Below, piece after piece: positions 1 through 7,030 of a stretch of 24,541 nucleotides of DNA. The translations under genes were made by a program, and so were the position numbers. Under the pieces are notes generated by a model. That model saw nothing but the letters and a program-made list of their open reading frames with translations, ran no database searches and was not told the DNA's origin. Positions within the stretch are counted from its first letter, which is position 1. Every line of letters begins with the position of its first letter. The stretch is from CAWGCE01 sp964480915 (lineage in GTDB: Bacteria; Planctomycetota; Planctomycetia; Pirellulales; Pirellulaceae), in assembly GCA_964480915.1 (NCBI GenBank), contig CAYZRS010000068.1, forward strand, positions 1 through 24,541. Direction: 5' to 3'.

Positions 1-35
1 AATCTGAAATCTGAAATCTGAAATCTGAAATCTGA
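1..35. repeat. Heptanucleotide tandem repeat (AATCTGA x5)
   Basis: Five perfect copies of the 7-bp unit AATCTGA run from the first base of the window to position 35, so the true array may extend upstream. It lies 25 bp beyond the stop codon of the minus-strand thymidine phosphorylase gene, in a gene-free spacer. A 7-bp unit is not a multiple of three and no reading frame uses it. It is a simple-sequence repeat prone to slippage; no function can be assigned. Confidence 0.9.
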
Positions 36-59
36 AACGTCTGCTCCCAAATCCCCCAC

Positions 60-1346
60 CTACCCAATCGAATCCAAAATCAACTCGGGCGCGACCACCC
101 TCTTGTCGCTCAATTCGATCGCGTCACGAATCATCTGGGTCGCCGGTTCACGTTTCGCTTCTGGAGCAAACAGCTTCACCAGCGGTTGCCCCTTGGCGAC
201 CGAATCGCCGACGCGCACCAGCATCTCGAAGCCGACCGAATGATCCAGCTGATCGGTTTTGACTCGGCGCCCGCCGCCCATTTCGATGATTGCCCAGCCC
301 AGCTGTTCCGCATCGACTCGGCTCACGCAGCCGGCCTGTTCGGCGTTCACATCGCAGGCGTCAGCAACAGGGCGATGCGCCTTGGCGTCGCCGCCTTGCG
401 CCGCAATCATCTCGTAGAATTTCTCCAAGGCCGCTCCCGAATCGATCGAAGCTTGCAGCGGGACTTTGGCTTCGTCCCGTGTTGCGCTTAAGCCGGCCAA
501 GCACATCGTTTCGGCGCACAATTCCAAAGTGCAGTCGATCAGGTCTTTGGGGCCGTCGCCCGCGAGCGCCGCGATCGACTCGTCCACCTCGACCGTGTTC
601 CCGACCATGCGGCCAAGCGGTTGGCTCATGTCGGTCAGGATGGCGCTGATTTTCAGGTTCATTTCCTTGCCGACGTTGACCAGTGAATGGGCCAGTGCTG
701 TGGCCTGTTCGCGAGTCTTCATGAACGCGCCACTGCCGCACTTCACGTCCAGCACCAACGCATCCAGCCCTTCCGCCAGTTTCTTGCTCATGATGCTGCC
801 CGTGATCAGTGGGATCGAAGGCACCGTGGCAGTGACGTCGCGCAGGGCATACAGCTTCTTGTCGGCCGGAGCCAATTCGGCCGTCGCGCCATTGATAACG
901 CAGCCGACATCCTGCGAAATCTGTTGCATCGTATCCAACGGCAGGTCGCAGCGAAAACCGGGAATCGCTTCCAACTTGTCGAGTGTGCCTCCGGAAGGTC
1001 CCAAGCCGCGACCGGAAATCATCGGCACTTCCATGCCACAACAGGCCAGCATCGGCGCCAGGATCAGTGAAACCTTGTCGCCGATTCCACCCGTCGAATG
1101 CTTGTCGACTTTGGGTGCTCCGCCGGCCGGCCACTGTAAGATGGTGCCTGAATTCAGCATCGCCCGGGTTAGGCACGCGATTTCGGCTGGCTCCATCCCG
1201 TTGAGAAAAATTGCCATCGCCAAGGCCGACATTTGATAGTCGGGAACGGCGTCGGTTGCGTAGCCGTCGATGAATTCGGCAATCTCCGCGGGCGAGAGCT
1301 GCTCGCCATCACGTTTCTTGGCGATGATAGAAACCGGATTGCTCAT
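60..1346 (-). CDS. deoA: Thymidine / pyrimidine-nucleoside phosphorylase
   Basis: Cytosolic enzyme that splits thymidine or deoxyuridine with phosphate into the free base and 2-deoxyribose-1-phosphate. The 428 residues match the usual family length (about 430-440). The phosphate-binding motif KHSTGGIGDK is at 82-91, the family signature begins SGRGLG at 111, and the substrate-binding Arg, Ser and Lys lie in YALRDVT and ITGSIMSKK. The signature is altered: where known enzymes have His-Thr (the His contacts the pyrimidine O2), this protein has Pro117-Ser118. The start ATG overlaps the stop of the upstream purine nucleoside phosphorylase in an ATGA, so the two are probably translationally coupled in one operon. 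Family assignment is firm. Pyrimidine preference, and even full activity, are less sure because of the His replacement. Confidence 0.93.
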   Translation of the reverse strand: MSNPVSIIAKKRDGEQLSPAEIAEFIDGYATDAVPDYQMSALAMAIFLNGMEPAEIACLTRAMLNSGTILQWPAGGAPKVDKHSTGGIGDKVSLILAPMLACCGMEVPMISGRGLGPSGGTLDKLEAIPGFRCDLPLDTMQQISQDVGCVINGATAELAPADKKLYALRDVTATVPSIPLITGSIMSKKLAEGLDALVLDVKCGSGAFMKTREQATALAHSLVNVGKEMNLKISAILTDMSQPLGRMVGNTVEVDESIAALAGDGPKDLIDCTLELCAETMCLAGLSATRDEAKVPLQASIDSGAALEKFYEMIAAQGGDAKAHRPVADACDVNAEQAGCVSRVDAEQLGWAIIEMGGGRRVKTDQLDHSVGFEMLVRVGDSVAKGQPLVKLFAPEAKREPATQMIRDAIELSDKRVVAPELILDSIG

Positions 1347-2182
1347 GCGAGTTGACCGCCGGCAATGTCTGACAGGATGCCGTTGACGATCGTCGTCATC
1401 TTCGGCTCGGCTCCCGCTGCCGCATCGACGACCTCTTGCCCCTCCGTCTTGTCCAGCGTGTCCGGCTTGCAGACGTTCGTCACCACCGAAAGAGCCAAGA
1501 CTCGTAAGCCGGCATGGATCGCCACTAAGACTTCCGGTACCGTTGACATGCCCGCCACGTCGGCACCCAACGTTCGCAGCATGCGGTATTCGGAACGAGT
1601 CTCATAAGTCGGCCCGGTGAGTGCCGCGTAGACGCCCAAGTGGGCGACAAAATTGTTTTGCCGGGCGATCTCGAGAGCTCGATCGTTCAGCTGCTTGTCA
1701 TACGGCCGGCACAAATCGGGGAAGCGCGGTCCCAAATTGTCGTCGTTGATACCGATCAGCGGGCTGCCAAACATCAAGTTGATGTGATCATCCAGCACCA
1801 TGATATCGCCCGATTCGTATTTCGGGTTCACACCGCCACTGGCATTGGAAACGATCAACGTATCAATTCCCAGTTGCTTCATGACGCGAACGGGCAGCGT
1901 CAAGTCTTGATAGGCGTAACCTTCGTAGCGGTGGAAGCGACCGGCCATGACGACGACCGGAACTCCTGCGCACTGACCACAAACCAAACGACCCTTGTGT
2001 CCCATCACGGTCGACTTGGGGAAATTCGGAATCTCACCGTAGTCGATCGAAGCTTCCTCTGTGACTTGACTGGCGTAATTACCGAGTCCCGAGCCGAGAA
2101 TAATGCCAACACGCGGTTGCTGGCTCCACTTCGATTGGATCGCCTCTGCCGCCGGGCCGATCTTGGCCGCCAATTCGAGCAT
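1343..2182 (-). CDS. punA: Purine nucleoside phosphorylase (trimeric class)
   Basis: Cleaves purine (deoxy)nucleosides with phosphate to free base and (deoxy)ribose-1-phosphate. The 279 residues fit the low-molecular-weight trimeric PNP family rather than the hexameric DeoD type. Visible motifs are the phosphate loop GSGLG at 30-34, GRFHRYEGY at 81-89 (His84, Tyr86 and Glu87 correspond to the human sugar and phosphate contacts), NASGGVNP near 113, GPTYET with base-contacting Glu194, and VVTN with Asn236. The Glu/Asn pair is typical of 6-oxopurine (inosine/guanosine) specificity. It is the first gene of a two-gene minus-strand operon and its TGA overlaps the deoA ATG. The start at 2182 is preceded by a weak purine-rich AGAAAG. 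The gene symbol is by analogy with Bacillus. Confidence 0.93.
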   Translation of the reverse strand: MLELAAKIGPAAEAIQSKWSQQPRVGIILGSGLGNYASQVTEEASIDYGEIPNFPKSTVMGHKGRLVCGQCAGVPVVVMAGRFHRYEGYAYQDLTLPVRVMKQLGIDTLIVSNASGGVNPKYESGDIMVLDDHINLMFGSPLIGINDDNLGPRFPDLCRPYDKQLNDRALEIARQNNFVAHLGVYAALTGPTYETRSEYRMLRTLGADVAGMSTVPEVLVAIHAGLRVLALSVVTNVCKPDTLDKTEGQEVVDAAAGAEPKMTTIVNGILSDIAGGQLA

Positions 2183-2307
2183 ATCGTTCTTTCTGAAATT
2201 CGCCGAAAATCTCTTCGGCGTCGTTGGATTCGAGTGCCGTTGATCGTAACGGGAACGCGAACTTGCTACAAAGGGGGCCGCGTGGTGCGCAATGAAACCG
2301 CGCCGCC

Positions 2308-2382
2308 AGGGTCTGGCTTGTTTTTTCGACGTTTCAAGAACGCACGATGTTGAAACTCGCCCGAAAAAAAGTGCCTGACCCT
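2308..2382. repeat. Imperfect palindromic REP/MITE-like element (copy 1)
   Basis: Outer arms at 2308-2328 and 2362-2382 pair at 17 of 21 positions and have the form AGGGTC-x-GGC...TTTTTTCG. Nested inside, GTTTCAA (2331-2337) pairs perfectly with TTGAAAC (2350-2356). The element sits between two divergent genes. Its size and arm sequence resemble the palindrome at 5992-6069, so the two probably belong to one family. It could fold as an RNA hairpin, but neither side has the clean GC stem plus T-run of an ordinary terminator. No transposase lies nearby. Confidence 0.6.
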
Positions 2383-2429
2383 CTCGCCCACTTTGTTTTC
2401 CTTGATTCCCACCGCAGAGTTTTCATCGC

Positions 2430-3047
2430 ATGTCCATTGAACGAGTCGCTTGGTGGAGCAGTGCAGAGAAATCGCTGCGCAGCGACAAACACCTGGGTCC
2501 GTTAGTGAAGAAGTACAAGGGCGAAGGGTTGTCGTGCAAAAACGACCTCTTTCATACATTGTGCCGTTCGATCGTCGGTCAGCAGATCTCGGTCAAAGCG
2601 GCCGACAGTGTTTGGGGCCGGTTTGCGAAAGTCGTCAAGCGGATCAAACCGACAAGCGTCCTGCGCGCCAGTGAACAGGAACTGCGCGAAGCAGGCCTGT
2701 CGCGTATGAAGGCGAGCTACATCCTGGGCATTGCTGCCGAAGCCAAGTCACTGTCGAAAGTCAGCTGGGATGATTTGGACGACGAACAAGCGATCAAGCG
2801 CTTGACCGAACTGCGAGGCATCGGCCGTTGGACCGCCGAAATGGCCTTGATATTTTCGCTCGGCCGCCCCGACATTTTGCCGCTGGGCGACATCGGTCTG
2901 ATACGAGCCGCAGAACAGACGCTCCGCAAAGGAAAGCCGCTGCCGATCGAGAAAATCGAATCGGCCGCGAAAAAGTGGCGCCCGTATCGGACGGCGGCGA
3001 CGTGGTACCTGTGGCGGTCGATCGATCCGGTGCCGGTGGAGTACTAA
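2430..3047 (+). CDS. AlkA-like DNA-3-methyladenine glycosylase II
   Basis: Base-excision repair glycosylase of the HhH-GPD superfamily, removing alkylated bases such as 3-methyladenine from DNA. An N-terminal helical segment contains SIVGQQISVKAA (48-59), typical of the AlkA/MAG branch. The helix-hairpin-helix is ELRGIGRWTAEM (127-138). The GPD segment ILPLGDIGLIRA (149-160) supplies the catalytic Asp154. At 205 residues it is a compact form without the N-terminal TBP-like domain of E. coli AlkA. It has no Cys cluster, which excludes EndoIII/MutY-type iron-sulfur enzymes. It lies between the divergent nucleoside phosphorylase operon and deoC; a functional link to deoxynucleoside salvage is only inference. 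A 10-bp hairpin lies 15 bp after the stop. Confidence 0.88.
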   Translation: MSIERVAWWSSAEKSLRSDKHLGPLVKKYKGEGLSCKNDLFHTLCRSIVGQQISVKAADSVWGRFAKVVKRIKPTSVLRASEQELREAGLSRMKASYILGIAAEAKSLSKVSWDDLDDEQAIKRLTELRGIGRWTAEMALIFSLGRPDILPLGDIGLIRAAEQTLRKGKPLPIEKIESAAKKWRPYRTAATWYLWRSIDPVPVEY

Positions 3048-3453
3048 AATCGCGTTTTGCTCCGTTGGCGATATACGAAATGGTCGCCAACGGTCCCAAA
3101 ACTGGCGTAATCCGAGGAAGCAGATTCCTGAGTGAGATCGATCGCCATGACCGCGAGTAAACGGCGGTCTCCTAGCCGGTCCATGGCGAGCCTATGATTG
3201 CTGCTGATACGCATCGACATGAGTTACTCTCGTTAATCTCGAAAGGCTTGTTGCGAGCCGCTTGGGGCATGCCTGTTTACGACCAAAACTCTCCATGCAA
3301 CGTCCAATATAAGCCAGGCGCTCGGAAAAACGACTTCGGACTTTCAGCCCGATATTGGATACAAGATCGATTCAACAGTTGGCGCCGCGGGCTGGTCGCG
3401 AATAGGATGGAGAGTCGGCCTTTTCTTCACTCTCTTTGCACTGAAACACCACC
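3048..3453. other. Intergenic region upstream of deoC
   Basis: About 400 bp with no convincing gene. An open frame begins at 3194 but runs into deoC in another frame, is rich in Pro, Ser and Arg and resembles no family. The only clear structure is a perfect 10-bp inverted repeat (3062-3071 with 3084-3093, 12-nt loop) just after the glycosylase stop. The rest presumably holds the deoC promoter and a long leader, but no -35/-10 pair stands out. Confidence 0.5.
3062..3093 (+). terminator. Hairpin after the glycosylase gene, possible terminator
   Basis: CCGTTGGCGA at 3062-3071 pairs perfectly with 3084-3093 around a 12-nt loop, 15 bp beyond the glycosylase stop. It is followed by TCCCAAAA rather than a T-run, so it is not a canonical intrinsic terminator. 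It may instead stabilise the 3' end or mark a Rho-dependent end. Confidence 0.4.
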
Positions 3454-4356
3454 GTGCCCAAGATCGCTCTACCCACCACTTCTCCCACCGTCGACCAAGT
3501 TGGCGTCGTCGAACGCGCCGGTCGTTTTACGACTCGCAGTATCAAAAAAGCTGCCAAGATGGACGGGCTGAAGATGGTGCTCAGCATGATCGATCTGACC
3601 ACGCTCGAAGGCATGGACACAGAAGGCAAAGTTCGACAGCTCTGTTACAAGGCTCAACATCTGCACGATGCTGTGGCCGGGTTGCCGACGGTGGCGGCGG
3701 TGTGCGTTTATCCGAATTTCGTCGCGCTTGCCAATAAGCAGGTTGCCGGTAGCGGGATCAAAGTCGCTTCGGTCGCGACGGCGTTTCCGAGTGGCAATTC
3801 GTCGCTGGCGATCAAGCTGGAAGATGTGCGGATGGCGGTCGATGGTGGAGCGGATGAAATCGACATGGTGATCAGCCGTGGGAAATTTCACGCCGGCGAT
3901 CATGAGTATGTCTATGACGAGATTGCTCAGGTAAAAGAGGCGTGTGGCGCATCGCGTCTGAAGGTCATTTTGGAAACGGGCGAGCTTGGCACGCTGGACA
4001 ACGTGCGACGGGCGAGTGATATCGCGATCGCGGCCGGGGCCGACTTTATCAAGACCTCGACAGGAAAAATCCAACCAGCGGCGACGATGCCGGTGACGCT
4101 CGTGATGCTGGAAGCGATTCGCGATCACTATTTTAAGACGGGCGAGATGGTGGGTATGAAGCCGGCCGGTGGGATTTCAAAATCGAAATTGGCGCTGCAT
4201 TACCTGATCATGGTCAAAGAGACGCTGGGGATGGATTGGCTAGACAATCACTGGTTCCGCTTCGGTGCTAGTTCTCTGGCCAACGATGTCTTGATGCAGG
4301 TTGTCAAACAGCAGACCGGCGCTTACCAAAGTGCCGATTACTTTTCGATCGACTAG
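3454..4356 (+). CDS. deoC: Deoxyribose-phosphate aldolase
   Basis: Class I aldolase that splits 2-deoxyribose-5-phosphate into glyceraldehyde-3-phosphate and acetaldehyde. The catalytic residues are visible: Asp137 in EIDMVI, Schiff-base Lys200 in FIKTSTGK, and Lys236 in GMKPAGGI. At 300 residues it is longer than E. coli DeoC (about 259). Conserved blocks such as MIDLTTLEG, AAVCVYP and ILETGELGTL resemble the eukaryote-like DERA branch. The GTG start at 3454 is chosen because an in-frame stop lies four codons upstream and the conserved N-terminal SIKKAAKMDGLK would be lost or clipped with any later start. No Shine-Dalgarno site is visible. The gene leads a cluster with two ALDH-family genes, consistent with disposal of the acetaldehyde. 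Confidence 0.95.
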   Translation: MPKIALPTTSPTVDQVGVVERAGRFTTRSIKKAAKMDGLKMVLSMIDLTTLEGMDTEGKVRQLCYKAQHLHDAVAGLPTVAAVCVYPNFVALANKQVAGSGIKVASVATAFPSGNSSLAIKLEDVRMAVDGGADEIDMVISRGKFHAGDHEYVYDEIAQVKEACGASRLKVILETGELGTLDNVRRASDIAIAAGADFIKTSTGKIQPAATMPVTLVMLEAIRDHYFKTGEMVGMKPAGGISKSKLALHYLIMVKETLGMDWLDNHWFRFGASSLANDVLMQVVKQQTGAYQSADYFSID

Positions 4357-4445
4357 ACGCCGTTACAGATCATTTGAGTTCATATATTTGAGAAATGGTG
4401 AGTGCCTTTCAGCGGAAAGGGGCTAACCGCACTGGATGGAAATTC

Positions 4446-5930
4446 ATGGCTGAAACCAAGTCGAAAGAGACGAATCAAGCGAAGGAAGCGGCGAGGAACT
4501 GGGACCTTGCGCCGGCTCCCGAGAGTACCGATCACGCGTCGGTGAACGATGCTTACGATCTGTTCATCGGTGGGAAATTCGTCAAATCGAGTGGCGGCAA
4601 ATCGTTTAAGAGCATTAATCCGGCCACCGAAGAGGTCGTCACCAAGTTCGCCGAATCGACGCCGGCCGATGTGAACAAGGCGGTCAAAGCGGCTCGAACC
4701 GCCTTCAACGGGCCCTGGTCCAAGATGTCGGGTGCTGAACGAGGCAAGTACATCTACCGCATCGCCCGGATGATTCAGGAACGGGCCCGTGAGTTGGCGG
4801 TTTTAGAAACGATCGACGGTGGGAAGCCGATTCGCGAATCGCGCGATGTAGACGTGCCGTTAGCGGCGGCTCATTTCTTTTACTACGCCGGTTGGGCCGA
4901 CAAGCTGGAGTACGCGTTTCCTAATCGTCAGCCGCAGCCGCTCGGTGTGGCCGGCCAGGTCATCCCCTGGAATTTTCCACTGTTGATGGCGGCTTGGAAA
5001 ATTGCACCCGCTCTGGCGACCGGGAACACGGTCGTGCTGAAACCGGCCGAGACGACTTCGCTCACCGCGATGAAGTTGGCCGAGATCATTCAAGAAGCTG
5101 ACCTGCCTCCTGGTGTCGTGAACATCATCACAGGTCATGGTGCCGTCGGTGCGGCGATCGTGAATCACGACGACGTGAACAAGGTGGCGTTTACCGGCTC
5201 GACTGAGGTCGGCAAGATCATTCAGAAATCGCTAGCCGGCACCGATAAACGGTGCACATTGGAACTGGGCGGCAAAGCGGCCAACATTGTTTTTGAAGAT
5301 GCCACGATCGATCAGGCGGTGGAAGGGATCGTCAATGGCATCTACTTCAACCAGGGCCACGTCTGCTGTGCGGGCAGCCGGCTATTAGTGCAAGAATCGG
5401 TCCATGACGAAGTGATTCGCAAACTGAAACATCGGATGAGTACGCTCATCGTCGGTGATCCACTCGATAAGAACACCGATGTCGGGGCGATCAACTCGAA
5501 AGGCCAGCTGACAACGATCGAGAAGTACATCGAAATTGGTAAGCAAGAAGGAGCCAGTTTTTACCAGCCGGAATGTGGTGTGCCAGGGAAGGGCTACTTC
5601 TGTCGGCCGACGCTGTTTACCGAGGTGGCTCAATCCAATCGGATCGCTCAAGAAGAGATTTTCGGACCGGTGTTGGCCGTGCAGACGTTTCGCACCGTAG
5701 CCGAAGTGATCAAGAAAGCGAACAACACGCCGTACGGTTTGTCGGCCGGAGTTTGGACCGATAAGGGATCGAAGATTTTTAATATGACCTCGCAGATGCG
5801 GGCCGGCGTCGTGTGGGCGAACACCTACAACAAGTTTGATCCGACCTCACCGTTTGGCGGCTACAAGGAAAGTGGCTTCGGTCGCGAAGGTGGGCTGCAC
5901 GGGTTGGATGCCTATTTGGATTTGGCCTAG
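4446..5930 (+). CDS. Aldehyde dehydrogenase (deoC-linked, ALDH16-like N-terminal partner)
   Basis: NAD(P)+-dependent ALDH; its place after deoC suggests it oxidises acetaldehyde. All key motifs are present: PWNFPLLMAAWK (oxyanion Asn), the cofactor loop FTGSTEVG, general base Glu273 in ELGGKA, catalytic Cys307 in NQGHVCCAGSR (codon 5364-5366), and EEIFGP. An N-terminal extension of about 45 residues (WDLAPAPES region) precedes the usual start of the fold. The ATG at 4446 (494 residues) is preferred over one at 4395 because the 17 extra residues look non-coding and GGA lies 5 nt before 4446. The next gene encodes a truncated ALDH-like partner. From memory, actinobacterial deoC loci show a similar full-plus-short ALDH order. 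The physiological substrate is inferred. Confidence 0.9.
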   Translation: MAETKSKETNQAKEAARNWDLAPAPESTDHASVNDAYDLFIGGKFVKSSGGKSFKSINPATEEVVTKFAESTPADVNKAVKAARTAFNGPWSKMSGAERGKYIYRIARMIQERARELAVLETIDGGKPIRESRDVDVPLAAAHFFYYAGWADKLEYAFPNRQPQPLGVAGQVIPWNFPLLMAAWKIAPALATGNTVVLKPAETTSLTAMKLAEIIQEADLPPGVVNIITGHGAVGAAIVNHDDVNKVAFTGSTEVGKIIQKSLAGTDKRCTLELGGKAANIVFEDATIDQAVEGIVNGIYFNQGHVCCAGSRLLVQESVHDEVIRKLKHRMSTLIVGDPLDKNTDVGAINSKGQLTTIEKYIEIGKQEGASFYQPECGVPGKGYFCRPTLFTEVAQSNRIAQEEIFGPVLAVQTFRTVAEVIKKANNTPYGLSAGVWTDKGSKIFNMTSQMRAGVVWANTYNKFDPTSPFGGYKESGFGREGGLHGLDAYLDLA

Positions 5931-5991
5931 TTGGGTGACATGTTTTTTGCCAAGGGAAGGGCGGGAGCAGTTCAATCCGTTAGCGCCGCTG

Positions 5992-6069
5992 AAAGGGTCG
6001 GGAGTCTTTTTCGGGGTTCGGTCTACCGAGTGAAAGATTTTGCCGGCCGAAAAAGACTCCCGACCCTTT
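5992..6069. repeat. Long perfect palindrome, REP/MITE-like element (copy 2)
   Basis: Two perfectly complementary 23-nt arms, 5992-6014 and 6047-6069, enclose a 32-nt loop that carries its own small inverted repeat (CGGT-CT-ACCG). The arms have the form AAAGGGTCGGG...TTTTTCGG. The first and last bases of the arms resemble copy 1 at 2308-2382, and the overall lengths (78 and 75 bp) are similar. It sits in the 197-bp gap between the full ALDH and the ALDH-like gene. As RNA it would form a very stable stem that could attenuate or process the transcript; as DNA it looks like a REP doublet or MITE. No flanking target-site duplication was obvious. Confidence 0.85.
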
Positions 6070-6127
6070 GGGGCAACTGAGCGATAAACGACAATTTGAT
6101 AACTCGTGGAAGATTTGAGATCGAATC

Positions 6128-7018
6128 ATGGCAAAAGAAAACGGCCGCATGGAAATCTTGAAGACGTACAAGATGTACATCGGCGGGAAGTTTCCCCGAA
6201 CCGAATCGGGCCGCTACTACTCGCCCGAAGTCAAAGGGAAATCATTGGGAAACATTTGCCTCGGGTCGCGCAAGGATGTACGTAACGCGGTGGTCGCCGC
6301 ACGCGGCGCGCAGGCCGGTTGGGCCGCTCGTGCTGCTTACAATCGCAGTCAGATTCTCTATCGCATCGGCGAGATGCTAGATGGTCGCCGCGATCAGTTC
6401 GTGGCCGAACTGCAGACGCAAGGAATGGCGGCCGCTGCGGCTCAGAAAGAAGTCGATCTGAGCATCGATCGGCTGATCTATTACGCGGGCTGGTGCGACA
6501 AGTATCAACAGCTGTTTAGCAGCGTGAACCCGGTGGCATCGAGCCATTTCAATTTTTCGTTGCTGGAGCCGACCGGTTTGGTGTTCATTGTTGCTTCGGA
6601 AACGAGCCCACTGTTGGGGTTGGTTTCTTTGGTGGCTCCTGTGATTGCGGCGGGCAACACCTGTATTGCGCTGGCGTCCGAGTCTTGCCCACTCTCGGCG
6701 GTTACATTCGCTGAAGTCTTGAATTGTTCGGACGTGCCGGGTGGAGTCGTGAACATCTTAACCGGCAAGCGATCCGAACTGGGCGAACATTTTGCTCAGC
6801 ATCTGGACATCAACGCCGTCGCTTACGATGGCAAGGATGCGGAATACGTCAAAATGCTGAAAGAGCACGCGACGACGAACGTGAAACGCATCAAGCAATA
6901 CGATGGCGACTGGACAAACGAAGCGAGCCAGCACCCGTATCTGATTCGTGACTTCTGCGAGGTCAAAACGACGTGGCATCCGATCGAGCAAATTTCGGCA
7001 ACCGGGTCAGGCTATTAG
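6128..7018 (+). CDS. Truncated ALDH-like protein without catalytic residues
   Basis: A 296-residue member of the ALDH superfamily covering only the N-terminal, cofactor-type half of the fold. Recognisable blocks are YIGGKF near 17, YYAGWCDKY near 118, SLVAPVIAAGN (the position of the usual LLMAAWKIAPALATGN) and VPGGVVNILTG. The GSTEVG loop is replaced by AYDG. The general-base ELGGK and the catalytic Cys block are absent, so it cannot be a working dehydrogenase alone. It follows the full ALDH by 197 bp on the same strand. In ALDH16 proteins a second, truncated ALDH-like domain lacking the catalytic Cys is fused C-terminally; here it is a separate polypeptide. I infer a structural or regulatory partner of the upstream ALDH. 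Downstream sequence shows no remnant of a lost C-terminal half. Confidence 0.82.
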   Translation: MAKENGRMEILKTYKMYIGGKFPRTESGRYYSPEVKGKSLGNICLGSRKDVRNAVVAARGAQAGWAARAAYNRSQILYRIGEMLDGRRDQFVAELQTQGMAAAAAQKEVDLSIDRLIYYAGWCDKYQQLFSSVNPVASSHFNFSLLEPTGLVFIVASETSPLLGLVSLVAPVIAAGNTCIALASESCPLSAVTFAEVLNCSDVPGGVVNILTGKRSELGEHFAQHLDINAVAYDGKDAEYVKMLKEHATTNVKRIKQYDGDWTNEASQHPYLIRDFCEVKTTWHPIEQISATGSGY

Positions 7019-7030
7019 GTTCCTTGGTTC

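Noticed and set aside
466..1236. Plus-strand open frame opposite deoA
   Set aside because: The minus-strand deoA has intact family motifs across this span; the antisense translation shows none.
3194..3571. Open plus-strand frame before and into deoC
   Set aside because: It overlaps the well-supported deoC start in another frame, its composition is unlike the neighbouring genes and it matches no family.
6128..7018. The short ALDH gene as a recent pseudogene or frameshift
   Set aside because: The frame is intact, the catalytic motifs are replaced rather than cut off, and no remnant of a catalytic half follows in any frame. A stable short family member is the better explanation.
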